Shown: in pieces, positions 1 to 8,177 of the stretch
Layout of the letters: the number at the start of each line of letters is the position of its first letter
Numbering within the stretch: position 1 is the first letter of the stretch
Origin: Leucobacter zeae
GTDB lineage: Bacteria > Actinomycetota > Actinomycetes > Actinomycetales > Microbacteriaceae
Direction of reading: 5' to 3'
NCBI RefSeq assembly: GCF_016758175.1
Contig: NZ_QYAB01000003.1
Span: 386,692 to 425,232 of the forward strand
Length of the DNA: 38,541 nt
The notes under the pieces: generated by a model
What the model saw: the letters and a program-made list of their open reading frames with translations, nothing else
Databases searched by the model: none
Told to the model about the DNA's origin: nothing
Made by a program: the position numbers and the translations under genes

Positions 1-1
1 G

Positions 2-64
2 CAGGAGGAGGACTGGACCCCGGCTCCCCCAGCGGGATTCCAGGCCGCCGTCTGGCGCTTCTAG
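2..64 (+). CDS. C-terminal end of an unidentified protein (cut by window edge)
   Basis: An open frame enters from the left edge and stops with TAG at 62-64; the 21 codons visible read as a Trp/Pro-containing tail ending in AVWRF. The frame is closed directly before a strong hairpin (69-116) that separates it from the convergent glycosyltransferase, which is where a gene end would be expected. Too little is visible to name a family, and the coding status rests only on position and an uninterrupted frame. Confidence 0.45.
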   Translation, partial: QEEDWTPAPPAGFQAAVWRF

Positions 65-68
65 CCCG

Positions 69-116
69 CAGCGCAGCGCCCTCGCCGATCTCGGGATCGG
101 CGAGGGCGCTGCGCTG
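69..116. terminator. Bidirectional hairpin terminator
   Basis: A perfect 22-bp inverted repeat (69-90 with 95-116) around a TCGG tetraloop lies between two convergent gene ends. The flanking T tract is short (TTCT on the plus strand), so it is a GC-rich actinobacterial-type terminator rather than a classical U-tract one. It probably serves both the left-edge gene and the glycosyltransferase. Confidence 0.75.
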
Positions 117-125
117 TTCTCGAGG

Positions 126-1358
126 CTAGCGACGACGCAGCGCGTCCGCGTACACCTCGAGCATCCGCTCGCTCTGGGCGGACTGCAGGAAGCGTTCGGC
201 CTCCGAGGCGGGCACTCGGAGCCCGTCGCGGCCAGAGTCCGGGTCGGATCGCGCCGCGGCGAGCGCCCGGACGGCGGCCCCCAGCGCCTCCGCGAGCGCC
301 CCGATGCTGCCGTCGGCGACGCGCCATTCCGGCGAGACCCCCACGTCATCCGCGATCTCGGGATCGCAGTAGATCGTCGGGGTCCCGAGCGCCGCGGCTT
401 CGAAGGGCGTCAGGCCCTGGGTTTCGAACCCCATCGAGGTCTGAACGAGCGCGTCGGCGTCGCGGATGGCCGCGAGCGCATCGCGGTAGGGCACGGGGCC
501 GGGGATCGTCACGCGGTCCCCGAGACCCAGCTCGGCGATCCGCCGCCGCACACGGGGCAGCAGGAGCCCAGCGCCGTGCAGCGCCACGTCGGCGTCGATG
601 CCCGAGCGGGCGACGGCCTCGACGAACTCGAGCACGCGCTTCTCCTGGCTCATGCGCCCGAGCCACACGAGCTTGGGCCGATCCCGACCCGACCGCGGCA
701 GCGCGCGCACCTCGGCGATCGCGTCGTCGTCCACGCCGCCCCGGGTCACGAGCACCTCGGCCGCGACCCCGTGCGCCTCGAGCTCGTCGGCGAAGTGGCG
801 CGACGGCGCGGTCACCGCGGCGGCCTCCGCGGCGAGCTCCGCGAGATAGCGCCATGCGCCGCGCGACCGGCGCGCGACCGGGCCGCGGCAGCGGCCGAGC
901 GCCAGGCGCCGCCACACCCGCAGCGCCTGGAACACGACGGGGGCGAGCGGCGTGACGGCGCGCGTGCCCTCGTCGACGTGGTTGTGCATCGTGTGCACGA
1001 TCGGCACGCCGAGGCCGCGGGCCGCACGGATGCCGATGAACGCGCCCCAGAAGTCGCCCTGCACATGCACGAGGTCGACGGGCGGCAGCCGCCGGAGCGC
1101 CCCCGCGAGCGCGCGGTCGGTGCGGGCCCCCGGCCAGCTGAGGCCGTACTCGCGGTCCGCCGTGATGGGGCGCGACGGCAGGTCCACGTACGCGCCGTCG
1201 CGCTCGGAGGCGGTCGCGGGATCGGAGCGGTGCAGCGCCGGAGCCGCGATCGTCACCCGGTGCCCGAGCCGCTCCAGGTACCGGCGCTGCAGGCGGAGCG
1301 CGACCTGCACGCCGCCGAGCGACTCGGGGTGCTGGTCGGTGACGAAGAGGACGTGCAC
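126..1358 (-). CDS. GT4-family glycosyltransferase
   Basis: This 410-aa protein is a retaining, nucleotide-sugar-dependent glycosyltransferase of the GT-B fold. The N-terminal half opens with a beta strand and a glycine-rich acceptor-side loop (LFVTDQHPESLGGVQ, residues 4-18). The C-terminal donor half has GRMSQEK (234-240), with R/K residues typical of diphosphate binding, and the E-x7-E motif (E312-E320). No membrane segment is visible, so it is probably cytosolic or peripheral. The start is GTG, 3 nt after the stop of the neighbouring glycosyltransferase, so translation is likely coupled. Paired GT4 enzymes of this kind often make glycolipids or cell-envelope glycans; donor and acceptor cannot be read from sequence. 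Confidence 0.88.
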   Translation of the reverse strand: MHVLFVTDQHPESLGGVQVALRLQRRYLERLGHRVTIAAPALHRSDPATASERDGAYVDLPSRPITADREYGLSWPGARTDRALAGALRRLPPVDLVHVQGDFWGAFIGIRAARGLGVPIVHTMHNHVDEGTRAVTPLAPVVFQALRVWRRLALGRCRGPVARRSRGAWRYLAELAAEAAAVTAPSRHFADELEAHGVAAEVLVTRGGVDDDAIAEVRALPRSGRDRPKLVWLGRMSQEKRVLEFVEAVARSGIDADVALHGAGLLLPRVRRRIAELGLGDRVTIPGPVPYRDALAAIRDADALVQTSMGFETQGLTPFEAAALGTPTIYCDPEIADDVGVSPEWRVADGSIGALAEALGAAVRALAAARSDPDSGRDGLRVPASEAERFLQSAQSERMLEVYADALRRR

Positions 1359-1361
1359 GGC

Positions 1362-2549
1362 TCAGTCCCGCACGGGCTCGCCGCGGTACAGGGACTCGAA
1401 CGTGTCGAGCGTCCGGTCGATGTCGTGGACCTGCACGGCGGCGACGGAGGCGCGCTGCATCCGTTCGAACGACTCGGGCGACTGCTCGAGCACCGTCGCG
1501 ATCCGCTCCGCGAGCTCGCGGTCGTTGCCCGCCTGGAACAGGTACCCGTTCTCGCCCTCGTGCACCAGGTGCGGCAGCGCCATCGCGTTCGCCGCGATGA
1601 TCGGCAGGCCCGACGCCATCGCCTCCATCGTCGCGATCGACTGCAGCTCGGCGATCGACGCGATGACGAAAGCGCTCGCCCCCGTGAGGTGCGCCCGCAA
1701 CTGCTCATCGGTGACGCGGCCGGTGAACTCGACGCGATCGGCGATCCCGAGCTCGGTCGTGAGCCGCTCGAGGCTCTTGCGCTGGTCGCCGTCACCGACG
1801 ACCGTGAAGTGCACGTCGAGCGACGGGTCGAGGCGCGGGATCGCGCGGAGGATCACGTCGATCTCCTTCTCGAGCGTGACCCGACCCACGAAGACGAGCT
1901 CGTTCCGGGCCCGCGGCGAGAAGTCGGCGGTGTAGTTCGACGCGCGCAGACCGCAGCTCACGGGCAGCACGCCGCGGCGGTGCGTGTTGCGCTCGAGGAA
2001 GTCGGCCGCGCGGCGCGTCGGCGTCGTCACGGCGGACGCGAGCCGCAGCACGCGGTCCGCTGCGTTCCATCCCCAGCGCACGAACAGGCGCTTCGCGCGC
2101 TCGGGCAGCAGCGTGAAGTCGAGGACGTTCTCGGGCATCACATGGTTCGTGGCGACGATCCGGATCCCGCGCTTCGCGCCCTCGATCGCGAGCGCGCGGC
2201 CGATCACGATGTGCGACTGGATGTGGATCACGTCGGGACGCACCGCGTCGAGCAGCTTGCGCGCGTAGCCCCGGGCGCGCCAGGGCAGCACGAAGCGCAG
2301 CCAGTCGTGCGGGTACCACCGCCAGCTCGCCCAGCGGTGCACCGTCATCCGCTCCCCCTCGATCTCCTCCACGAAGGATCCGGCGAGCCGGTGGCGCTTC
2401 GACGGTGCCGCGACGTGCACGTCGTGTCCGCGCTGCACGAGGCCGGCCGCGAGCCGCTCGGCGAAGCGCGCAGCCCCGTTCACGTCGGGCAGGAAGGTGT
2501 CGCAGCCGAGCAGGATGCGGAGCGGCTGCGGTCGATCGGTGGTGCTCAC
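1362..2549 (-). CDS. GT4-family glycosyltransferase (MgtA/PimB-like)
   Basis: A 395-aa GT-B enzyme. The N-terminus (CDTFLPDVNGAARF, residues 16-29) resembles actinobacterial mannosyl- or glucosyltransferases that act on lipid acceptors such as phosphatidylinositol mannosides or glucuronosyl-diacylglycerol. The donor domain carries FVGRVTLEKEID (220-231) and the E-x7-E pair E301/E309. The start is GTG (2547-2549); I chose it because it gives the standard GT4 N-terminus without extension. It is followed at 3 nt by a second GT4 gene, forming a two-gene unit 102 nt after pheA. A lipomannan or glycolipid role is inferred from family resemblance only; the specific donor is unknown. Confidence 0.88.
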   Translation of the reverse strand: MSTTDRPQPLRILLGCDTFLPDVNGAARFAERLAAGLVQRGHDVHVAAPSKRHRLAGSFVEEIEGERMTVHRWASWRWYPHDWLRFVLPWRARGYARKLLDAVRPDVIHIQSHIVIGRALAIEGAKRGIRIVATNHVMPENVLDFTLLPERAKRLFVRWGWNAADRVLRLASAVTTPTRRAADFLERNTHRRGVLPVSCGLRASNYTADFSPRARNELVFVGRVTLEKEIDVILRAIPRLDPSLDVHFTVVGDGDQRKSLERLTTELGIADRVEFTGRVTDEQLRAHLTGASAFVIASIAELQSIATMEAMASGLPIIAANAMALPHLVHEGENGYLFQAGNDRELAERIATVLEQSPESFERMQRASVAAVQVHDIDRTLDTFESLYRGEPVRD

Positions 2550-2651
2550 GGTTCGCGGGAGTCCTTCGGTCGGGGGATGCCAGCCGGTGGGCTGGCCGCG
2601 TCCAGTCTAGGCAGCGGCGGCTCGGAATCCGCGGAAGATCCGCGTCGAACC

Positions 2652-3602
2652 CTACGCGTCCTCGCCCGCACGGATCCTGTCGAGCCAGTCGCGCGCGTCG
2701 CGAAAGGCCTCGTCGTCGTAGGCGACGCGGATCGTGGCAGCGACGCGGTCGGCTCGGGGATACGATCCGAGGAACACGACGCGCGGGCTGAACCGCTTCA
2801 CGCCGAGCAGGGCGTCGGCGACCCGGGCATCCTGGACGTGCCCCTCGGCGTCGATGACGAACCGGTACCGGCCCATGCGGTCACCGATGGGCCGGGAGGC
2901 GAGCAGCGTGAGGTTCACCCCGCGGGTCGCGAACTGCTCGAGCAGCTCGAGCAGCGATCCGGATCGGTCGTCGGGCAGCTCGACGATGAGCGAGGTCTTG
3001 TCGGCTCCCGTCGGCTCCCCCACCGGCACCGTGCGGCTCACGAGCACGAAGCGGGTGACCGCGTCGGGGTTCTCGGCGATCCCCTCCGCGAGCACCTCGA
3101 CGTCGTAGTGCTCCTCGATCCCGGGAGGCGCGATCGCCGCGTCGATCCCCTTCTCGGGATCGAAGAGGTCGGCGGCGGCCTGCACGTTCGAGGTCGCGAT
3201 GAGATGCCGGTGCCGCGGCACCTGGTCGTCGAGCCATGCGCGGCACTGGCCGTAGGCCACGGGGTGCCCCGAGACGACGGCGATGTCCTCGAGCCGCGTG
3301 CCCGGCCTCGCGACGAGCACGAAGCGGACCGGTACGAGGTACTCGCCGACGATGCGGAGGCCCGGGATCGTCGCGAGCGCGTCCTGCGCGACGGTGACGC
3401 CGCCGTCGATCGAGTTCTCGATCGCGATCATGGCGGCGTCGCTCGCCCCCGACACGACGTCGGCGAGCGCCTCGCCGAGGTTGTCGACCGGATTCCAGTC
3501 CTGACCGACCGCCTCGGGCACCTGCTTGAGCGCGGCCTCCGTGAACGTGCCGGCCGGCCCCAGGTAGGAGTATCGACGGCGGCGCGCAGCGGTATCGGTC
3601 AT
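2652..3602 (-). CDS. pheA: Prephenate dehydratase
   Basis: This 316-aa protein converts prephenate to phenylpyruvate in phenylalanine synthesis. The catalytic domain has YLGPAGTFTE (13-22), IENSIDGGV (61-69) and the hallmark TRF (183-185). An ACT regulatory domain follows from about residue 203. In the ACT domain the usual E-S-R-P motif reads A-S-R-P (235-238), so the glutamate associated with phenylalanine feedback binding is absent. I chose the start at 3602 rather than upstream in-frame codons because the longer version would run through a palindromic repeat, and because a -10-like TACTCT lies 7 nt before this ATG. It is a stand-alone enzyme without a chorismate mutase domain, as is usual in actinobacteria. 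Confidence 0.95.
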   Translation of the reverse strand: MTDTAARRRRYSYLGPAGTFTEAALKQVPEAVGQDWNPVDNLGEALADVVSGASDAAMIAIENSIDGGVTVAQDALATIPGLRIVGEYLVPVRFVLVARPGTRLEDIAVVSGHPVAYGQCRAWLDDQVPRHRHLIATSNVQAAADLFDPEKGIDAAIAPPGIEEHYDVEVLAEGIAENPDAVTRFVLVSRTVPVGEPTGADKTSLIVELPDDRSGSLLELLEQFATRGVNLTLLASRPIGDRMGRYRFVIDAEGHVQDARVADALLGVKRFSPRVVFLGSYPRADRVAATIRVAYDDEAFRDARDWLDRIRAGEDA

Positions 3603-3609
3603 GGGTTCC

Positions 3610-3615
3610 AGAGTA
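3610..3615 (-). promoter_or_regulatory. Candidate -10 box of pheA (leaderless)
   Basis: On the minus strand TACTCT sits 7 nt before the pheA ATG, leaving no room for a ribosome binding site. This spacing fits a leaderless transcript. No convincing -35 is visible. Confidence 0.4.
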
Positions 3616-3664
3616 TCCGTTCCGAGCGCATCGGGCTGCCGGCGGCCGGCAGCACGGTCGCGGG

Positions 3665-3703
3665 GCGGGCGCTCGATGCCGCGAGCGGGCGCTCGATGCC
3701 GCG
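3665..3703. repeat. Two-copy 19-bp tandem repeat
   Basis: A 19-bp unit (GCGGGCGCTCGATGCCGCG) occurs at 3665-3683 and again, identically, at 3685-3703, one base apart. It lies between pheA and pgm, directly before a long palindrome. Confidence 0.85.
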
Positions 3704-3708
3704 CCCCG

Positions 3709-3771
3709 AGAATCCGGGTCACTTTGGGGGCGTGCTGCGCCGAAACACGCCCCCAAAGTGACCCGGATTCT
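3709..3771. repeat. Long perfect palindrome (REP-like or terminator)
   Basis: A 26-bp perfect inverted repeat, 3709-3734 with 3746-3771, encloses an 11-nt loop. The arms contain TCACTTTGGGGGCGTG and its complement. There is no T tract after either arm. It could terminate pgm transcription on the minus strand, but its length and perfection in an otherwise repeat-rich spacer also suit a dispersed extragenic palindrome. Confidence 0.85.
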
Positions 3772-3814
3772 GACGGCCTGCAGGATCAGGCGAGATCGCA
3801 GACGCGCTCGCGAA

Positions 3815-3864
3815 CAGGAACACGCAGGAGCAGGAGCAGGAGCAGGAACACGCAGGAGCAGGAG
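3815..3864. repeat. CAGGAG tandem array with 22-bp direct repeat
   Basis: A 22-bp unit beginning CAGGAACACG and ending in CAGGAG copies occurs identically at 3815-3836 and 3843-3864 (period 28 bp), joined by further CAGGAG hexamers. It lies 20 bp beyond the pgm stop codon and looks like a slippage-prone microsatellite. Confidence 0.85.
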
Positions 3865-3884
3865 CGCGGCCCGGCAGCGGGGCG

Positions 3885-5591
3885 CTAGCCCAGGACGCGG
3901 GCGACGAGCGCCTGCGCCGCCGCCTGCACCTCGGCGAGGTGCTCGGCGCCGCGGAAGGACTCGGCGTAGACCTTCATGACGTCCTCGGTGCCCGAGGGCC
4001 GAGCCGCGAACCAGGCGTGCTCGGTCTGCACCTTGAGGCCGCCGATGGGAGCGCCGTTGCCCGGAGCCGAGGTGAGGATCGCCGTGATCGGGTCGCCCGC
4101 GAGCTCGGTGTCGGCGACGTCCTCGGGGGCGAGCGCCGCGAGCCGCGACTTCTGCTCGGGCGTCGCGGCGGCGTCGACCCGAGCGTAGGCCGGATCCCCG
4201 AATCGCTCGACGAGCGCGCGATACCGCTCCGACGGCGATTGCCCGGTGACGGCCTGGATCTCCGCCGCGAGCAGCGCCAGCAGGATCCCGTCCTTGTCCG
4301 TCGACCAGGCCGTGCCGTCGAAGCGCAGGAAGGATGCTCCGGCGCTCTCCTCGCCGCCGAACACGACGGACCCGTCCGACAGCCCAGGCACGAACCATTT
4401 GAACCCCACCGGCACCTCGAGCAGGTCGCGCCCGTGGGCGGCGACCACCCGGTCGATCATGCCCGAGGAGACGAGCGTCTTGCCGACGCCGGCGGCGGCA
4501 GGCCAGTCGGGCCGGTGCGCGAGCAGGTAGTCGATCGCGACCGCGAGGAAGTGGTTCGGGTTCATGAGCCCGGCATCGGCGGTCACGATGCCGTGCCGGT
4601 CGGCGTCGGCGTCGTTGCCCGTGACGATCGCGTAGAGATCGCGGTACTCGTCGACGGTCGACATCGCGTTCGGCGAGGAGGGATCCATGCGGATCTTGCC
4701 GTCCCAGTCGAGGTGCATGAAGCCCCAGCGCGGGTCGATCCCCGGTCCGAGGACCGTGAGGTCGAGGTCGAAGCGGTCGCGGATGGCCGCCCAGTACGCG
4801 GCGCTCGCCCCGCCCAGCGGGTGCGCCGCGATCCGCACCCCTGACTCGCGGATCGCGTCGACGTCGATCACGTCGCCGAGCGACTCGACGTACTCGCCGA
4901 GGAAGTCGTAGCGCCCGACCGGAACCGGAGCGGCGGTTCCGACCTCCGCCGTCGGCTGCCGTGCGTCCGTCCCCGCACGGAGTGCGCCCATCCCGTCCTC
5001 GCTCGCGCGCGGGATCCCGTCGATGCCGAGCTCCAGCAGCTCGTTGGCGCGGGCGGCGATCCAGTTCGTCGCCTCGGTGCCCGCCGGTCCGCCGTGCGGC
5101 GGGTTGTACTTGAAGCCGCCGTCGCGCGGCGGGTTGTGGCTCGGCGTCACGACGATGCCGTCGGCCCGCTCCGGGTCGTCCGCGGCTCGATCCCGGTTGT
5201 GGGTCAGGATCGCGTGCGAGACCGCGGGCGTCGGCACGTAGATCTCGTCGCCCGACCCCGCGCGCGCGAGCACTCTGACGCCGGCAGCCGAGAGCACCGA
5301 CCGCGCCGTGTGCTCGGCCGGGGCCGACAGCGCGTGCGTGTCTGCACCGATGAACAGCGGGCCGCGGATGCCCTGCTCGGCGCGGTACTCGGCGATCGCC
5401 GCGCTGATCGCGACGATGTGCGCCTCGGTGAAGGAGCCGTCGAGCGAGGATCCGCGGTGACCGGACGTTCCGAAGACGACGCGCTGGCTCGGGATCGCCG
5501 GATCCGGGATCACCTCCGCATAGGCGCGGAGCAGCGCGTCGACGTCGATCAGGTCCTCGGGTCGCGCGGGGCGACCGGCTCGCTCGTGCAT
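3885..5591 (-). CDS. pgm: Phosphoglucomutase, alpha-D-glucose type
   Basis: A 568-aa enzyme interconverting glucose-1-phosphate and glucose-6-phosphate, linking glycolysis with glycogen, trehalose and cell-wall precursor synthesis. Diagnostic features are FGTSGHRGS (40-48), the phosphoserine loop TPSHNPPRDGG (149-159, S151), the metal loop DADADRHG, the sugar-specificity motif GGEESAG and the phosphate-binding RPSGTEDVMKVY near the C-terminus. Length agrees with the family (about 545-560). An upstream in-frame start would add 62 low-complexity residues; the ATG at 5591 gives the usual N-terminus and has a GGGAG three bases upstream. It is followed by the repeat-rich spacer before pheA. Confidence 0.96.
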   Translation of the reverse strand: MHERAGRPARPEDLIDVDALLRAYAEVIPDPAIPSQRVVFGTSGHRGSSLDGSFTEAHIVAISAAIAEYRAEQGIRGPLFIGADTHALSAPAEHTARSVLSAAGVRVLARAGSGDEIYVPTPAVSHAILTHNRDRAADDPERADGIVVTPSHNPPRDGGFKYNPPHGGPAGTEATNWIAARANELLELGIDGIPRASEDGMGALRAGTDARQPTAEVGTAAPVPVGRYDFLGEYVESLGDVIDVDAIRESGVRIAAHPLGGASAAYWAAIRDRFDLDLTVLGPGIDPRWGFMHLDWDGKIRMDPSSPNAMSTVDEYRDLYAIVTGNDADADRHGIVTADAGLMNPNHFLAVAIDYLLAHRPDWPAAAGVGKTLVSSGMIDRVVAAHGRDLLEVPVGFKWFVPGLSDGSVVFGGEESAGASFLRFDGTAWSTDKDGILLALLAAEIQAVTGQSPSERYRALVERFGDPAYARVDAAATPEQKSRLAALAPEDVADTELAGDPITAILTSAPGNGAPIGGLKVQTEHAWFAARPSGTEDVMKVYAESFRGAEHLAEVQAAAQALVARVLG

Positions 5592-5667
5592 GCTCCCAGT
5601 CTGCCAGCACCGGCGGTGGAACGCTCGGTGCGCTCCGGCCCGGCTCCGAGAACCTCGACCGGCGACG

Positions 5668-6372
5668 TCAGAGCTCGAGTCGCAGGCCGTCGAGTTCGCC
5701 TTCGAGCCGCCGGCGCGCGGCCCCCAGGACGGCGCGGGCCCGCTCCAGGTCCATGCGACCCGCCGGCGCGATGACACTCAGCGCTCCGAGGCATTCCTCG
5801 CCGGCCAGCACGGGCACCGCGACCGCGTCGACCAGGTCACCGAGCCAGTCGGAGTGGGTCTCGGCGTGTCCGGACTCCCGCACCCCGGCGAGCTCGGCTT
5901 CGAGACCCTCCCGCATCGCCGGGTCGAGATGCGTGTCGAACGCGAGCAGCGCGAGGCCCGACGCGGAGGTCCGGAGGCCGAGGTGCGGCTCCATGGTGCG
6001 GCTGATCGCGAAGGGCCGACGCGGCTCGCGCCGCTCCACGATCATCGCGTCGTGCCCGTTGAGCACGGCGTACGAGATGGGCTCGTTGAGCTCCTCGACG
6101 AGTTCGGCCATCACCCGGGTCACCTCAAGCGGCACGGCGGAGTGCTCGATCGCGAAGCGTCCGAACAGCGCGGCGCGCGGGGCGAGCAGGTACTCCCGTT
6201 TGTCGTTCTGCACGAGCCACCCCGATTCGGCGAGCGTCGACACGTACTGGTGCATCGCCGCGCGCGACCAGCCCAGCCTCCTGGCGAGGTCGGAGACGCT
6301 CGCCCGGCCGCCGTCGAACGCGAGGAACGCCTCGAGCACCACGATGGTCTTGCTCACGGATTGCAGGCCCAT
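5668..6372 (-). CDS. IclR-family transcriptional regulator
   Basis: A 234-aa protein with an N-terminal winged helix (about residues 5-65; HTH VSDLARRLGWSRAAMHQYVSTL, 26-47 region) and a C-terminal IclR effector domain. IclR proteins usually control catabolic or transport operons in response to a small metabolite. It is on the same strand as, and 116 nt downstream of, the polar-amino-acid importer cluster (6489-13299), so it is the obvious candidate regulator of that cluster; this is inferred from position. A -10-like GATAAT lies 8 nt before the ATG, suggesting it has its own promoter. Confidence 0.9.
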   Translation of the reverse strand: MGLQSVSKTIVVLEAFLAFDGGRASVSDLARRLGWSRAAMHQYVSTLAESGWLVQNDKREYLLAPRAALFGRFAIEHSAVPLEVTRVMAELVEELNEPISYAVLNGHDAMIVERREPRRPFAISRTMEPHLGLRTSASGLALLAFDTHLDPAMREGLEAELAGVRESGHAETHSDWLGDLVDAVAVPVLAGEECLGALSVIAPAGRMDLERARAVLGAARRRLEGELDGLRLEL

Positions 6373-6380
6373 ACTCCCCC

Positions 6381-6386
6381 ATTATC
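6381..6386 (-). promoter_or_regulatory. Candidate -10 box of the IclR gene
   Basis: Minus-strand GATAAT, 8 nt upstream of the ATG at 6372. The 8-nt gap (GGGGGAGT) is too short for a separately placed ribosome binding site unless transcription begins within it, so the message is probably leaderless or nearly so. Confidence 0.4.
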
Positions 6387-6488
6387 CTGTGTTCGTCGCG
6401 GTGGATCCGCCACCCGGCCGCGGCCGGGCGCCCGAGGGCGGGATCCGGCCGCGCGCACGCGACCCGCGATCCCGTCCGGGTCCCGCGT

Positions 6489-7376
6489 TTAGAGCAGGTT
6501 CGGCTCGCCCGGGTGCATCACCGAGGGGTCGAGGTCGTACTGCTCCGCGATCTTGTCGAGCTCGCCGGAGTCCCTGAGCTCCGAGATGAAGCTGTCGATC
6601 GCGGCGCCGAGCGCCTCGTTCTCCTGGTTCACGGGGAAGTTCGTCTGCCCCGGGTCGAGCGTGGCGGGGAGACGGTCGTCGGCCTCGAGCACCGTCACGT
6701 CGAAGCCCGTGATCCCGTGCTTCGACAGGTAGGTGTGCGCAGCGATGAACCCCTGCACGGTGCCGTCGATGCGGCCGGCCTTGATGTCGTCGTAGACGGC
6801 GTCGTCGTTCTGGTAGGTGCTCAGGTTCCCGCCGAGCACCTCCTTCAGCTTGTCGACCCCGATGAGGCCCTGGCCGACGCCGATCTTGAGGTCCTTGAGC
6901 TCGTCGACCGTACTCACCTCCCCCTGCGTCACCGAGGAGAACGGCGAGATGATGATGGGGGCCGACAGCCGCACCTTCTCGGCCCGCTCCTTCGTGCGGT
7001 ACCACGAGCCGAGCGTCGTGTCGGCCCGGCCAGTTGCGACCGCCGTGATCATCGCGGCGGCGTCGCCCTTGTTCACCTGGAGCGTCAGGCACTCGGCCTC
7101 CGCGAAGCGGGTGAGGACGTCGCCCTCGAGCCCGGTGAGGTTGGCCGGCCCGTCCGACATCGAGAAGGGCGGGTACTCGTACTGGGCGACCGTCAGCGTG
7201 CCGTCGGTCAGCGTCTTCAGGTCGGCGTCGCGCGGCGAGCAGTCCTCGCTCGGGGCGCTCGATCCGCCGGAGGACGGCTCGGCTCCCGGCGGCGTGCTGC
7301 TGCACCCGGCGAGGAGGAGCAGGGCGGAACACGCCGCCGATACGGCGATCAGTGCCGTGCGCTTCTGCAGATTCAT
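6489..7376 (-). CDS. ABC importer substrate-binding lipoprotein (polar amino acid family)
   Basis: A 295-aa family 3 extracellular solute-binding protein. Residues 1-25 form a lipoprotein signal with lipobox LLAGC (C25 lipidated). The mature part has family landmarks: YEYPPFSM, an aromatic-rich ligand region near the N-terminus, and a C-terminal periplasmic-binding fold ending with an LDPSVMHPG tail. Ribosome binding site GAAGGAG lies 4-5 nt before the ATG. It is the last importer gene in the run 13299 to 6489, after two permeases and an ATPase. Ligand unknown; the family takes amino acids, opines and related small zwitterions, and the neighbouring dipeptidase-like gene makes a modified amino acid or small peptide plausible. 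Confidence 0.92.
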   Translation of the reverse strand: MNLQKRTALIAVSAACSALLLLAGCSSTPPGAEPSSGGSSAPSEDCSPRDADLKTLTDGTLTVAQYEYPPFSMSDGPANLTGLEGDVLTRFAEAECLTLQVNKGDAAAMITAVATGRADTTLGSWYRTKERAEKVRLSAPIIISPFSSVTQGEVSTVDELKDLKIGVGQGLIGVDKLKEVLGGNLSTYQNDDAVYDDIKAGRIDGTVQGFIAAHTYLSKHGITGFDVTVLEADDRLPATLDPGQTNFPVNQENEALGAAIDSFISELRDSGELDKIAEQYDLDPSVMHPGEPNLL

Positions 7377-7454
7377 GGGGACTCCTTCAACTGCTTCGTT
7401 GGTTTCGGAACGTGGATTCGGGATGCGGGACTGGGGCGTCGGCCTGCTCGGCCG

Positions 7455-8177
7455 CTACTTCGGCAGCGGGATCGCGCGGGTCGGGAGGTCGAGCCTGGCC
7501 GCCCTCCTCTTGCGCCGCTTCGATCCGCCTGCGCGGCGCTCGAGGATGCTGCTGAGGTAGGCGCCGGGAATCGTGATGCAGAGATAGAGCACGGCGGCCG
7601 CGGTGTAGACCGACATGTACTCGAACGTGGCGGAGCCAATGATGCCCGCCCGCTGCATGATCTCGGGAACCGTGATGACGGTGGCGAGCGACGTCGCCTG
7701 GAAGATGATGATCGTCAGGTTCACGAGCGGCGGGATCGAGATGCGCGCGGCCTGGGGGATGATGATGAAGCGGTAGGCGTCGCCCGTCGACATCGATACC
7801 GACTTCGCCGCCTCGAACTGGCCCTTCGGCACGGCGTTCAAGCCGGCCCGGATCATCTCCGAGGAATATCCCGCGGCGGAGAAGGTGAGCGCGACGATCG
7901 CGGAGGGCGTCGCCGAGATCAGCACCCCGACCTGCGGCAGCCCCTGGTAGACGATGAAGAGGAGGACCAGGATCGGGACGCCGCGGCCGAGCTCGACCAC
8001 CGTGACGGCGACGGTGCGCACGGCCTTCGACGGAGACTCGACCATGAGCGCGAGGAAGAACCCGAGCGCGTATCCGATCAGGCACGAGACCGCGGTGAGG
8101 CCGAGCGCCACCCACAGCCCGGGGAGCAGTTCGGGAATGTACTGCGGCCAGTCGACCAGCCAGGAGAAATCGTTCAT
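7455..8177 (-). CDS. ABC importer permease (polar amino acid, HisM/GlnP type)
   Basis: A 240-aa inner-membrane permease with about five transmembrane helices and the cytoplasmic EAA loop (GQFEAAKSVSMSTGDAYRFIIIPQA). The hydrophilic C-terminus is Arg/Lys-rich (RAGGSKRRKRR). The start at 8177 overlaps the stop of the next permease by 4 nt (ATGA), showing tight coupling. It forms a heterodimer with the product of 8174-8821. Confidence 0.93.
   Translation of the reverse strand: MNDFSWLVDWPQYIPELLPGLWVALGLTAVSCLIGYALGFFLALMVESPSKAVRTVAVTVVELGRGVPILVLLFIVYQGLPQVGVLISATPSAIVALTFSAAGYSSEMIRAGLNAVPKGQFEAAKSVSMSTGDAYRFIIIPQAARISIPPLVNLTIIIFQATSLATVITVPEIMQRAGIIGSATFEYMSVYTAAAVLYLCITIPGAYLSSILERRAGGSKRRKRRAARLDLPTRAIPLPK

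Noticed and set aside
576..3761. Very long plus-strand open frame of over 1000 codons
   Set aside because: It is antisense to two glycosyltransferases and pheA, is Arg/His/Asp-rich and has no family motif: the usual shadow frame of high-GC coding DNA.
3815..3864. CAGGAG array as a CRISPR array
   Set aside because: Units are contiguous with no unique spacers and the repeat is only a hexamer expansion; no cas genes are present.
2881..5610. Minus-strand 909-codon open frame across pgm, the spacer and pheA
   Set aside because: It is a different frame on the same strand, crosses the repeat-rich spacer and has no domain; the true genes have full motif sets.
5592..5777. N-terminal extension of phosphoglucomutase
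   Set aside because: It adds 62 low-complexity residues not seen in the family and overlaps the 3' end of the IclR gene.
6400..6488. Terminator between the importer lipoprotein and IclR genes
   Set aside because: GC-rich with only short broken inverted repeats (for example GACCCG/CGGGTC) and no U tract; not distinguishable from background.
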